A stretch of DNA of 64,000 nucleotides, from NCBI RefSeq assembly GCF_932526225.1, contig NC_064039.1, positions 7,625,459 through 7,689,458 of the forward strand, given 5' to 3'. This stretch comes from Nematostella vectensis (taxonomy: Eukaryota; Cnidaria; Anthozoa; Actiniaria; Edwardsiidae). The stretch's first letter is position 1. The number at the start of each line of letters is the position of its first letter. This document shows positions 1-11,306 of the stretch, piece by piece. Under the pieces are notes generated by a model, which worked only from the letters and a program-made list of their open reading frames with translations, searched no databases and was not told where the DNA came from. The position numbers were made by a program, and so were the translations under genes.

Positions 1-762
1 TTCAATGCGTAGCATGAATAATAGATACAAACTGATCATCCGTTCAATTTTATATCACTAGAAACACATTTTATAACCCATTATCAAGTGGTATAAAGTG
101 ACTAGACATCAGCAAAAATTGATAACCAATCATAAACAACTCTATAATATTAGACTTTTATAGAGAATTTAAAAAAAAAGCTGTAGTGACAGATTTTAAT
201 AACTTATAAATAAACAATAGATAGCAGTTATAATGTATTCTTATGAACTGGACAGGTTTATTCTGCCAAAAGGAGATTATTTTTTTTATTTAAAAAGCAA
301 TCTATATGAGAGTCGATGAGAGATACACTCTTCGAGCTTACACTGGCTTCCGATCAAACGGTCTTTCGCAATGTGGTGACTTAAAACTATTACGATGTTT
401 TGTTTTTTTTCGAGCAAATTATCTCCAAATTATCTCCCGCGTGGGGTCTGATCACGCTTTTTTGTTGTTGTTGTTCGTTTAACCTCTCTCGTGCGAGGGA
501 GGGAGGAAAAAAAAAACGAATAGTTGACAGCTCTCCTTACCTGTTTCTAGTTCGCTTCGTTTAAATTCTCTAAGGAGAGCCAAAAACATCGTTCCAAAAG
601 AATTCTTTACTCCTCCGCCGAGAAAGTGTACGCAAAAGGAAGCGAAACACACCAGCCAAGACCATCTTGAATTTGGTTGCTTCACAGACTGGAACATCTG
701 TATTATTGCGACATTCATTTTCTAACGGAGAAGCAAAAAGAAGAAGAAGCTAAAGACAAGAA
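1..762. other. No gene recognised
   Basis: AT-rich sequence with homopolymer runs. I see no supportable coding exon. A purine-rich stretch at about 735-760 precedes the small ATG exon that begins at 763 and could be its 5' leader. Confidence 0.4.
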
Positions 763-838
763 ATGAGGACATATATCAGCAACTACTTAAGTGCCACGCT
801 AAACTCTCACGCAAACTCGAAGCACGTTTGCCTACCCG
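763..838 (+). CDS. Possible short first coding exon
   Basis: An ATG after a purine-rich leader opens 25 codons plus one base and ends at a strong donor (CCCG then GTAAGTATT). The peptide starts MRTYISNYLSATL and has no recognised domain. The exon ends in phase 1. The next recognisable plus-strand exon, at 3912 in the XendoU-like gene, starts with two bases that would complete such a codon, so direct joining is phase-compatible. That product would lack the N-terminal half of a normal XendoU domain, so either exons are missing or this exon belongs to something else. The assignment is weak. Confidence 0.25.
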
Positions 839-1098
839 GTAAGTATTTTCGAGCCTGCGGTTTCTCAGCGGTTATAAGGACAAAAGATAGAAGGAAATCC
901 CGGTAAGTCGATGTCACAAGCGACTATGAGACGGAACAAGGCCTGCGAAGGGGGAGGGGGTACGTTACGCTGACCTCGACGCCCTGGGTACACGAGGATG
1001 TAGATATAAGTTGTTCTGTTATTTGGTCAGTAATGATTGTCAATTTGATATCCTCATCTAAGTACGCCTTTAGAATCGTGTTGGTGCAAAGCTAGAGT

Positions 1099-2935
1099 GT
1101 ACGCCTAGTCCGGTCGCTTAATGTTTCAATCTATACATAGCGGACAAAAGCACCAAACTTTGCATAAAGATAGCCAAGATGATGCTTATTAATATTGAGA
1201 CCGGTGCCCACCGGTACCACTTGAGGATTTTGTGTAACAACAGAATAACAATTAGAAAAAAGCGTCCATCACAGGCTCCCTGTGGTGAAATTTAAAATAT
1301 CTTGTATTTCCAAAACTAAGGCGAAATATCTGATTGTTTTTTTTGTTTTTTTTTTGGGGGGGGGGGGGGTAGGGGAAATATAACAGTATTTGTTAATATT
1401 GCAAGATAAAACTGTCGTCGGCTGCATTAAAATGATTTATTTAAGAGAAAACGTTTTCAAAGCTAGACCCAATCCCCTCACGGTAATCCAGGATGGAGGC
1501 ATATATTGGCACTGTATATGCTGTAAGTACCTCATAGAATCGCGTATTTAAGGTAAAAAAAGCTCATTCTTTATGTATCAAGGACGTACAATGTCTATAA
1601 CCTACTAAATATGAAATGTTGTCTTGATTTTAAATGTATTTCTTCTAAATCTGAGATTAATCGCAATTATCGGGTATTTTGACGTTGGCTAAATAAAAAG
1701 AGGGAGAGATGGATTTAATAAGGGGGCTTTGTAAGTGTCTGTTAACTAGACACCAAAGACCAATAAGATGATTTAGACTATATGCCTCCTTAATCAAAGT
1801 TATTAGGTTGTGATTCTTTTCTTGAGAATATTAGAGAATTTGGATGTTCTGCAGAAGAAACATCTGTAGAAACTCTTTGTCGCGCAAATAGCGCAAAATG
1901 GCACAGGAATTATCACAAATTTGCGGTATTGATGCTCGAAAGCACTTAAAAGAAAGCTGACCAGCAGAGGCACTACGAAAAAAACAGTGCTTATTGCTCC
2001 CTACGTGTGCATCATAGTGATGAGGTTGAACGCACCGCATGCTTTTAACAGGATAGCAACCAACCTCCAACAAATCGCCGCACCAATAGAGGACTATTTT
2101 ATTATCCTAAAGATGTCTCAATGATTACCTTAGGGATGGAAAGGGCCGTGGAGCATAAGAAAAGGAAAGGTCTCCAGGAAGCGAGAGAACATGGGGTAGA
2201 GCGAGGCTCTCGCCTCGGAAACAATTGTGATACTTTAATTTTAAAATAACATAGGGCGGTAACAAAAAGACAAACAAATGATCCGAGTTGTCATGAGTCA
2301 TGTCACGTCATGATATAATATATCAACGCACAATAGGCTATGAAAAATCTCCCTCATCGGTAGCATATTTTTTTCCTGCTGACGGGCCTATTAATTACAG
2401 CCGCGCTGGTTAAATTGAAGCTCTATAGCCCTTAATATAATACTTAGAGAACTCAATGAAAGAAAATTTCTGGGAAAATTCATGTGCACCACATTTGTGC
2501 TTATTTAATGAATAAAAATCAGTCATATTTGCATGTTAGCAAAAGGGATGTAAATAAAGCTGCGTAGGGCCTGGGTTCCAGTAGATTTTCCTTCTTCTTC
2601 AAATGTAGCTTTTTATAGCTATTTGTATGTTTCTTGGCTCGGAATTCGATAGAATACAGCTGAAATGATAGAAATCGTTTTCAAATATGTGCATTTTAAT
2701 CTTTTTTGTGTCTTGAAAAGGTATGAAAATCTTACCACAGGGTACCCGCAACACCAGATTTCTAGAAAAATTATTGCTCTGTATTAATGGATTCGCAAAT
2801 GGTACCTTTGGGCACCGGTCTTAATATTGATTACCATCCTCTAGGCTATATTTATACCAAGTTTGGTGCTTTTGTCCGCTGTGTATAGATAGCTCTTTTT
2901 GTGCGCTAAGCGACCCGACTAAGCATACGGGGGGG
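1099..2935. mobile_element. Long inverted-repeat element (foldback-like)
   Basis: About 130 bp at 1099-1227 is repeated in reverse complement at about 2796-2935. Both arms contain GGTCGCTTA, then AGCGGACAAAAGCACCAAACTT, then GACCGGTGCCCA. The arms differ at scattered sites. The 1.57 kb between them has no substantial ORF. This is the structure of a non-autonomous foldback or DNA transposon. I did not find a clear target-site duplication, so the true ends may lie slightly outside. It lies upstream of the XendoU-like exons, possibly in that gene's intron. Confidence 0.6.
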
Positions 2936-3218
2936 CATACATGTCAGACCCAAAAACTAAGGTTCTTCAAATAGTCAGGATAGACTGATTTGGACACGCA
3001 ATATTTATACCTGAAAATCAAAATTCAAAGTTCTGTTAGATAAATTGCTGTCAATTTTGTGTTGAATTCAATCGGAAATCATTGACATCACGATTTTATG
3101 TCGGAGGTATGTATAGTATATCATAAGCTCACCTCAAAACAGGCTCAAGGTCAGGAACGACTGCTAAATGGATAGGACTAGCTTGCAGTTGGGCCGTTCA
3201 CCGGATGATTTTAAGAAA

Positions 3219-3278
3219 CTCGCGCGGACAAACCACGCGCGGACAAACCACGCGCGGACAAACCACGCGCGGACAAAA
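3219..3278. repeat. 15-bp tandem repeat, four units
   Basis: Four head-to-tail copies of a unit like CACGCGCGGACAAAC, the first slightly diverged. The 15-bp period keeps short ORFs open on both strands, and I regard those as artefacts. The rest of 2936-3911 shows no gene. Confidence 0.9.
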
Positions 3279-3911
3279 CAAAACAAATTTAGTCGATTTT
3301 CAACTTTTAGATCAGTTTTATTATTCCCCAATACTTGTAAATAGGTCCTCATTTAATATATATTTATTCATTTTTATCTCTTATTAATTGTAAAATATTA
3401 TGCAATTCAGCTTTTGGCTGCTATTTTAATATTGCCCTATAAACTAAACTATCTATCTATCTATGACTCGATACATTTAATGTGCGGGGAAATCCCTGAA
3501 TAACCACTGCTACCGGCTAATCTCCACCTGGTCAGCGGGGCATATCCAGGCGGCTCAAACATAAGGACAAAAAAAACACTAATGGTCTAATGGTGGTGTC
3601 GTCCCCAGGCTTTGTGTGACAGCCCCTGTTGTCACGCTTTCTATAAGCTGTGATAGCGGCAATTCAAAAGTGACGTCATCAACCTACAATCAATCATCAG
3701 CCAATACAAGCCAGTAGATGATTCTAGTGTCGGAGATGGCATTTTTTGTTCCCTCATTATTTGTCCATTGACATTATTTGTACATCTTCACTCGCACTCG
3801 GTTTTTTCTTACAATGATATCAATTGCCAAATATACATTTCTAGCGACAGACAATCAACCGACCATAACCACCATGAGGCATTCGAAACATCTTTTTTTT
3901 TTCTCACACAG

Positions 3912-5464
3912 CATTGTTTGACAACTATTTCCTTTACACTGGGAACAAGGAACATGAATCCAAACAAGAAAGAGAAGAGAAAAAAGGGTTCATCGAGGCT
4001 GTCATGGCAACAGATGTGATGAAGCTCACCCATAACTATCTTGTGCACGAGAGACTTGTACCCAAAAGCCGGGTAAGATCATACACTGAGCATTAGGAAG
4101 CCGGGACCACACATTGTTTCCTACCCCTTACACCCACAGGAACCCAGAGACTGCGTAGGTGAAGGTAGTCTCCCTTGAGCATTGCGTGACCGACACAAAG
4201 AACGGCTGCGCGGGAGACTAAGGGGTGGAAGAGAAAGTCTTCTCTTCTCTTCTCTACCACCGCTCCCCCTGGGTTCCCAAGCATGTACCCCTCATGGAGG
4301 TAACGCAAAAACTTGGATATTCCATGACACTAATACTGTTTATATTGGGTTTGTTCAAGAAGCAGCTGATCAAATTATGGTTTAATTTTTACCGTCGAAA
4401 AACTGCTGGCGACACTTCTGGCTTTGAGCAAGTAACACCTTTCGATACATCTCGTCATCACCATCATTATCACCACTGGCATCATCGTCATAATATTATT
4501 TCATCATCGCCATAATGATCATCAGTGTTATTATCCTATCATCATCATTACCATCATCACCACCACGACCGTCATCATCACCAGTACATTACCATAATCA
4601 TCATCATTATTACAACCATTAGCATCAGCACCACCATACACATATACAGTATCAAAGCCCATCATTTGAAGAGGATTTTTACATTTTTTTACTAAGGAGA
4701 GATAAGACGTCGTTGGGGTATACATAACTGGGTTTGCTTTTATCGCGAGGAGAAGAAGGAGGCTGACTACGAGGGCTTCATATACGAAGCATCTATCACT
4801 CTCCATGACGTTTTTAACCTTTATGGTACGGGTACCCGGGTGACCTTAAATTTAAAAAAAAGATTAACCTCTTTGTTGGGTGCGATTCATATCAAGAGAA
4901 TGAGTAGACAAGGTCAAATTGAAACAGTACTTTTTTACGGTCGCTTGTTAAGTATGTAGCATCTGGATTGTGTTCAGGTTTAAGAGCAGTAGAAGGTCTC
5001 GGAAGGAAGCATTGTGGTTCTTGGGGTCTCCTGTGGTTGATGATGTGACTCAACCTCCCCCACTCTCTCAACCACAGGAATTTCCGTAGATCCTTCACAT
5101 ATGGTTCACTAGTAATGGTAAGGGTTCGTTAGGGTTGGTGACACTATGGAGAACCATATATGAATGACATACCTAAATCCATAAATAGACCGCAAGGGAC
5201 TATGCTGAGTTTCTGTAGTGATTTTTCCCCCTCGTAGCCCCGTATAGTGACAGCTCGGTTCAAGTACCGCACCGTCCAGAAGCCGATATCGGCGGTTTTT
5301 TCGTCGGAACAAGCCCAGAATTCGAACTGTCTCTCTACACCACGTGCTTCCTCAAGTACCCTAACGGAAAGTGTACCTGCCAAATGAACGGGAAAAGGGT
5401 CAAGATGATAACGTACAGGGACAGAAGAACGTCACTTGTTGCTACTGCCTACCCTGTGGTTTAG
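3912..5464 (+). CDS. ENDOU: XendoU/ENDOU-family endoribonuclease-like gene, frameshifted in last exon
   Basis: Four exons match the C-terminal part of the XendoU fold: 3912-4072, 4360-4431, about 4702-4839 (an acceptor at 4697 is possible) and 5238-5464. Family landmarks in order are LFDNYFLYTG, a LWFNFY...GDTSGFE segment, GIHNWVCFY with the second catalytic His, TARFKY...KPIS, and FFVGTSPEFE...ATAYPVV before the stop. XendoU proteins are Mn-dependent, U-specific RNases, often secreted. Three things are odd. The donor at 4432 places Gln where the family has its first catalytic His (GFEH), unless a micro-exon is missed. The last exon is 227 nt, and the reading frame changes near the T6 run at 5296-5301 between KPISA and FFVGT. 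The N-terminal half of the domain was not found. It may be a pseudogene, a variant allele or an assembly error at the homopolymer. Confidence 0.7.
4455..4620. repeat. CAT/ATC-rich microsatellite
   Basis: Degenerate CAT, ATC and CAC triplets fill the intron between two XendoU-like exons. They could hide a micro-exon boundary. The His-rich ORF here is an artefact of the triplets. Confidence 0.85.
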
Positions 5465-6682
5465 CACAGCCAAAACAAATCAAATCTTGCAATTGATGGC
5501 CATAACACAGACACCTAGACAGGGTTTGCTAGGGGGTGGGGGGGGACTGGGTGCAGTCAGAGATATTATATGGAAAAAGGGGAAAATTTTAAGATGTTCA
5601 ATAAAAATTACTCTTTTTTGTTGTTGTTGAGTTTGGTGCTTAGGAAGAAAAACAGATGCACGAGTTACTGCACATATATACCAGGTGATTTCCTTCTCTT
5701 ACTATTTTCCTGGTTCTTTTTGCTTTAAATTCACAAGTATTATAGAACTTGACAGCCCCCCCCCCCCCCACCACCACCACCAATGATGGCCCTGTGATCT
5801 GCTGTTCACTCACATTCAGTGCAAAATTTTAAATTTACCATAATCTAGTGCTTCTGCATAAATTATTCCTACGATGTGATGACAATGCTGTATTTTAGTG
5901 CCAAAGCTTAGTAAAACAAAAATAGAAACATATTAGGTGGTAAAATATACTGAATGATATTTAATTTGCTTTAGAATATGAAATTTGAATTCAGCACTCA
6001 GCAATTTTTTTCTGACACGTTAACTCATTGACAGCTGACTGATAGTGGAACCTTGTGTTCCATATACACCATTATAGTTGCACACTATACAGCCACATCA
6101 GAAGAAAAAATGCATGGGGGTGTTTTGTCCTTATTATACTAAAATTGCTATTCTTTGTGTGGGTTCCAGACCTACTCCCAAAATATCATGTTAAATTCAC
6201 TCTTGCACTTTGATGATCTACCAAAACCAGGCTCAGTTTAATAATCTCAACTGATTTCATGCTAAAACACTCGAATAACAGTTCCCCTTATAAGCCATAG
6301 ACATCTCAACATATTTCCATACAAGTCCATAGACAGGCTGCTGTTTCCCGATTTCATGTGTTTTGCCGCTCAGCCAATAGAAGCCAGGGGACGAGGCTAT
6401 ATCATGCCCCATCCAGTATTTTGATTTTGATGTTTTACAGTCCTGAATTTGGAATAGATATGAGGGCTTGAAGTCATCTTGAGCAGGAGGTTGGGGGTTT
6501 ATTGGAGGCTTGTTGGGCTTTATAGAGCCTCTAATAAAATATTGAAGTCTTTGTGTTTTTGTGTTTAGAACACAGTTGTTTAGAAGAGTACAATATTTAA
6601 GGCTCTCAAGGAATTTTCATAGTGTTAGATTTCAGCGAAGCATGCATTAGATGAATATTTCAAGGAAGCATGCATTAGATGA
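5465..6682. other. No gene recognised
   Basis: Probable 3' UTR of the XendoU-like gene followed by intergenic DNA. It contains a C12 run with CCA triplets near 5757-5780 and two tandem copies of a ~33-bp unit at about 6630-6685 (AAGCATGCATTAGATGA in each). Confidence 0.5.
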
Positions 6683-7336
6683 CTATGTTTTACATCTTTG
6701 GTATGGATTTTCCACTTCTACGTCAATGTAAGTCCATTTTCGGCTACAACGGCATTCCACGCCACATTTCTCCGATCCACACGCCGAGCATGGGAAATGG
6801 CAACCTGGGCAATTCAAATCCTGGCAATCGCACACATCTTTGCCGTCTGAAAGACGAACTCCAGAGCGATCATGACGAGCCTGCTTGGACGGGGGAGTTC
6901 TTTTACGACGTTTAGTACCAGCTGCACCATTACGATCGGCCCTTCTCGAGGTGTGTTCTTTCTTTTGTAAAGTTTTCTCAACAAATTGATTAACTTTTCT
7001 CTGTTCTCGTCTGCTCCGATCTGGGTTAAAACCGCTTAGCTGTGGGCCTGGATTCCTAAACTGTAGGACTTTCAGCAGTTTCTCAGTTTTGTCGCCGTCA
7101 GAGCTTACAGATGCACTCCTACTGCATGTTGCTGCCGAGGGCTGTTGTTGCAAATCGAACAAAGTATTGGAACTTGTTTGTTGACAAACTAACTTTGTTT
7201 CAACCATTTGCACGCTTCCATTACAGCTTTCACTGTTTTCCACCATAATTCTTCCTTTTGAAGGACTTGGTGTTCTTCTTTTTTTAATATCTAGTAAAAT
7301 GTTCAATAGTGTGGTCGACGGACCAAAATGTTCCAC
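6683..7336 (-). CDS. ARL14EP: ARL14 effector protein-like (ARF7EP_C domain)
   Basis: One open block on the minus strand carries a C-terminal Cys-rich module with DVCDCQDLNCPGCHFPC, then CGSEKCGVECRC and SRKW. This is the hallmark of the ARL14EP/ARL14EPL C-terminal domain. Upstream, KLLKVLQFRNPGPQ followed by a basic region also matches the family, in which human ARL14EP is about 260 residues. In mammals ARL14EP links the small GTPase ARL14 to an unconventional myosin and has also been found in chromatin complexes. The listed first codon is a GTG. The first in-frame Met is about 30 codons in (MVENSESC), so either translation starts there, giving about 187 residues, or an upstream exon joins. 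No TM segment or signal peptide is visible. Confidence 0.8.
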   Translation of the reverse strand: MEHFGPSTTLLNILLDIKKRRTPSPSKGRIMVENSESCNGSVQMVETKLVCQQTSSNTLFDLQQQPSAATCSRSASVSSDGDKTEKLLKVLQFRNPGPQLSGFNPDRSRREQRKVNQFVEKTLQKKEHTSRRADRNGAAGTKRRKRTPPSKQARHDRSGVRLSDGKDVCDCQDLNCPGCHFPCSACGSEKCGVECRCSRKWTYIDVEVENPYQRCKT

Positions 7337-7796
7337 CAGCAGTCATCACAACCATGCCGCCATGTTTTTCAAGCAAAGTAACAATGGCCCAGAAGTCTGT
7401 GCGTGTTGTTTGGGAAGCCTGTGGTGTCTAAATTACAGTGAGCCCAAACCCTGTACTACTAGGTTCGATTCATGGGGAGTTCAAGTTATTCAAGTTCGAA
7501 TTGTCGGGGTTCCACTGTATGTAATAATAATAATAACAATAATCTTTCTCAAGCTTATGATCTAGCTCATAGTTATATTTACAATATATATTACACTTTA
7601 TTGTAAATAAGTCAAATGTTTTGATGCTCGAAAGGTCAAGCGAGGCATGGGTGTACTTCTGGAGAAAGGCACTCTGTCATATGGATGCGTCTGGGAGTTG
7701 AAAGAGCACCTTTTGCAAACCCGGATGCCTTTTCCAAGTCAGATTTTTTTTACACATCGACATTGACATTGACTTTTACAAATGCATATATTATAG

Positions 7797-8212
7797 CAGG
7801 AGCTCATAAATAGGGGCAATCAACTTCCCCACATTCTGGTATTATATAAGTGTCACGGCCTTTCCGAGGATCAGGCTATTTTTAGACGGCTATTTCTCTG
7901 GCTTTTTTTCTGAGACCGTGCGTGCAGTTGAGCTCAGCCAAAACGTCAACACAAAGGTCGAATCTGATTGGCTCATCCGCGCGTCTTAAAATAGCCTGAT
8001 CCTAGTGACACTTATATAATACCAGGGGCTCATAAGTAGGGGCAGTCATCTTCCACACATTCTGGTATTATAAATGTGTCACGGCGTTTCCTAGGATCAG
8101 GCTAAAAATAGCCTGATCCTGGGAAACGCCGTGACACTTATATGACACAGATGATTGCCTCTACTTATGAGCCCCTGATAATACAGATAATTGCCCCTAC
8201 TTATGAGCCCCT
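7797..8212. mobile_element. Nested palindromic MITE cluster
   Basis: GGGGCTCATAAGTAGGGGCA occurs at 8025, and its inverse ends at 8175 and again near 8212; a related copy starts near 7797. The segment 8025-8175 is an almost perfect palindrome centred near 8100, where GGATCAGGCTA meets TAGCCTGATCC. The sequence GTGTCACGGC...CCTGATCC recurs in both orientations. This looks like short inverted-repeat transposons inserted next to or into one another. Confidence 0.75.
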
Positions 8213-9464
8213 TTATGTAGCCTGAATATGTTATTGGCAACGCTATGAGACAGCTTTTGTTGCATTTTGATTACACATTTCAATAATAATAATAAATAAA
8301 TAAAGTTTCATCTATTTAATAAGGGATGAATTTTTTTTGACCCACCCTTCAACCACATTGAAACTTTTAGCTCCCTCCCCCCCATGTGGGAACCGACTCC
8401 CCCCCTCCCCCCCGGCAATAAATAATTAACACGCCCTTAAGTGCTATTATATACCTATCTGACGCACAAGATTTTACTAGACTTCCTATTCCGGCCCTTT
8501 CTCACCCCTTCCCTCTTCCTCAGCTACCCTCAATAAAATAATGATAATTATAATTATTATAAAAAATAAAAACAAAAACAGTAATGAAATATAAAAGCAA
8601 GAGTCACTTACATTTAAATGATACATTATAAGGGATATGTGTGGTTTGTTTCAATATTTTCGGTCTGGAAAATGCAAATTATTCTCTGAGCATTGCTAGA
8701 GCATTGCAAGTCTATGAATTATGCTAGTTTTGAGCGATTATCATCCAGAAATTATGCTAGCAGAATTGACTCGTCCCTATCTGACGGCCGCCAGTTTTGA
8801 AAATCAAAATTCTAGTGGTGGTTTCAGTGCGCCCGCGATCCTCTCCCATTCCGTCAGTGGAGGAGCAGAGCGCGACGAAACCACGGCTGGAAACCGAGCT
8901 AACCTCTGCTAGCCGGCTCTCCGGAGTTTGGGATTCCTGTGGAAAGGAATCATATCAGTCAATCCTGTTTTAAAAACTGTCGTTTTTCTAGCTCGCCCGG
9001 TCATTTCCTTATTAGGCACTAAATACCATATTTGGGATTCCCGCTTCAATCAATTTTTTGCTTTTTTATTGCTCTGGAACTTTGTTAGTCGAAAATTTCC
9101 ACGTAAACTTGCAGGAATTCGTGTTTACTACGATTTTGCTGGCAGCGCGAGTGCTGAATAACGTATGCGCATGCGCGTGCTCTGGCGAAAACAAGCACAA
9201 TCGTAGTGTTGAATCGTTCGAGGCTGACTTCAGTTGCTGTTTTGACTAACTGTACAGCATTAAAACCATACTGCTCAAAAGATGACAGATTTGTGTGATA
9301 ATGAGGGAGTCATAAAGAAAATTATAGCCTTATGTTTGGTCTAGTTGTCTTAGCATTTGCCAAAATGTGACAGTTCGCAGGTAAAAAGACGCCATTTTAA
9401 AACAAAAAGGCTGGTTTAACCGGGCGGAACTGGAACTAATCTTGCGTTTTTCAGCACTGGCGCT
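8213..9464. other. No gene recognised
   Basis: Contains AAT-type microsatellites (about 8283-8300 and 8535-8575) and C-rich runs near 8375-8415. Short ORFs around 8720-9250 show no domain, codon pattern or splice support. Confidence 0.5.
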
Positions 9465-9767
9465 GGCAGCCATCTTGTAAATGGAGCTTAGATTCAAGGA
9501 CATTTTGAAAAAAGACCTCAAAATTGGATGCGTCCTTGAAGTGTGGAACTATCATGTACAAAATAGAAAGGAATGGAGGGCGATCACAAATAACATCTGC
9601 ACGTCATACGACAAAAGAAGATATGAAACATATTTAAAACAAAGGGAAGCTCGCCGTAAAAGGGCGGAGAACAGTTAAATACAAACTGTGTTATACCCGT
9701 TCGCGGGTGCAGGCGCTTATATATATATATATATATATATGGCAGCCATCTTGTAAATGGAGCTTAG
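9465..9767 (+). mobile_element. 5'-truncated LINE insertion with perfect 27-bp target duplication
   Basis: The 27 bases at 9465-9491 (GGCAGCCATCTTGTAA then ATGGAGCTTAG) are repeated exactly at 9741-9767. Between them lie 249 bp. These encode the tail of a LINE ORF2-like protein (RFKDILKKDLKI, then NRKEWRAI), a stop at 9678 and a (TA)n tail ending at 9740. This is a textbook target-primed reverse-transcription product, and the identical duplications indicate a recent event. The short ORF starting at 9481 borrows its ATG from the target duplication and is not a host gene. Confidence 0.85.
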
Positions 9768-10847
9768 TCCCTATCGTTTTAGAATATCACAGGTCTCCCG
9801 CGCGCTCGCCCCAGGCTCTTTTAGACCTTCTAGAAAAACGACAGCCATTGATTGATATGCCACAATAATCTCGAAACTCCGAAAAGACCGGCTAGCAGGC
9901 TAGCACGACGACACTCCAGAGAAAAAGATCAGCTAACTGGCCACGACAAAAAGAAATATCGAGCAGAAAAAATATATTTTCCCTTACGCCGTTTCCTCCC
10001 CAGTTACCTCCAGTCCCCCGCCACCTCCCCTTCCCCGTGTTTAGGCCAGCTTTGCCGCCGCAAGGTGGTCGTACCCCTAAAAATGGAACAACAGTTTCTT
10101 CGTCTCTCAAGCCTTTCAAAATTAATAAAAATAGGGGTGAATGGGCAAATAATTGCCCGTTCACAAGGAAAGAACGAAGAAAAAAATTAACGTAAAAACA
10201 CTGTTTACTTCGATCGAATATTGTGATCTGTCACAGATAGTGAATAACACATTCATTACTTTAGGTCTGGTGGAAAAAATATGACGATCGAACTTTAACA
10301 GCACACTTGCATGCACACATTGGGCCAAAGCGGGACGCTAGCACATGAAAAGAACAAAGAATTATAGCGTGAAGCTGTGAACGTGTGCTAGCAATCAAGA
10401 CTAGAGATAACTGAAATACAATATGCTGGCTTGAGCAATTAATCCCTTTAAGCTAGGTGCCCAAAGGGGGGTATAATAGAAAAAAATGTACTTTTAGTGA
10501 CAAAAAATAAACTGATACTGTGACTAAAAATGAAAACATTTAAAAAACCTTAAAAAACCATAACATTTTTACATTTTTTAATAAAAACCTGAAATTACCC
10601 AGAAGACCATAGGAAAGATGTTGATTAAAAAAACGGAAGTTGCTTTCGGGCATCGATGAATAAATTATACAATGAAAACAATAGATATTGATATTTTCGT
10701 GAGAAGATTTCCGGTTTCAATCCGGTTTGTTACCAGGGTTTCGCCTGAGTGACTCGTAAAACATTTATTGCCGACAATTATTTTCACAGAACGCATCGAA
10801 ACCTATTGCGCATCGCAACTGTAAAAGACAGAGCTAGATTTACTTGA
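9768..10847. other. No gene recognised; probable upstream region of TMEM263
   Basis: Nothing here has homology I recognise. The stretch at 10640-10847 directly precedes the TMEM263 start and probably holds its promoter and 5' UTR. Confidence 0.4.
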
Positions 10848-11306
10848 ATGGCAAAAAGGGGACAGCGGATAAGCAAACAGAAAAGCGACGAGGAGAACGC
10901 TACAATAACAGAACCATCAGTAGATGAAGAGGGCGAGATGAAAGGAGTAAGTTGACCACTTTGTCTTAAAAATAGAGAACAAAATTGGTCGCGATACAAT
11001 CCACTCGTTCTTTAGCCTTGCTCCAATATCCTCACACATTTTTTGTTACCTTTAAAGGTAGGAGTAAACTCGAAAATTGAAGAAAATTCTAATATAGAAG
11101 AGGAGAAAGTCAGTTCAGAGACGGGACCTCAGCCAGGGTTATTATGGAGACTTTCTGGTGGCGTTTATAACAAAGCGGCGAATGTGGTTGGCGGAGTTGG
11201 CTCGGTGGCTGGTTCAGCCATTTCTACGACTTGTAGTGCCGTAACTACAGTCGGAGGTTATGCAATAACACCGTTTAGAAAGACACCAAAGGATAAGTCG
11301 GACTGA
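10848..11306 (+). CDS. TMEM263: TMEM263-like small membrane protein
   Basis: Two exons join in phase 0: 10848-10946 (33 codons, donor GGA then GTAAGT) and 11058-11306 (acceptor TTTAAAG), giving 115 residues. Human TMEM263 has 116. The N-terminus is charged and acidic. The conserved part starts QPGLLWRLSGGVY, continues through Gly/Ala/Ser/Val-rich weakly hydrophobic segments at about residues 59-100, and ends KDKSD, the same extreme C-terminus as vertebrate TMEM263. The intron is 111 bp. TMEM263 is a poorly understood membrane protein linked to skeletal growth in vertebrates. I chose the ATG at 10848 because it opens the exon whose phase matches. An antisense ORF over exon 1 is a shadow. Confidence 0.85.

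Noticed and set aside
479-718. 79-residue minus-strand ORF
   Set aside because: No homology, no splice support, and low-complexity Phe/Pro sequence.
9481-9678. 65-residue ORF as a host gene
   Set aside because: Its start codon lies in a duplicated target site and the rest is a truncated LINE ORF2 end.
10784-10999. 71-residue minus-strand ORF
   Set aside because: Antisense to TMEM263 exon 1, which has matching phase and family similarity.
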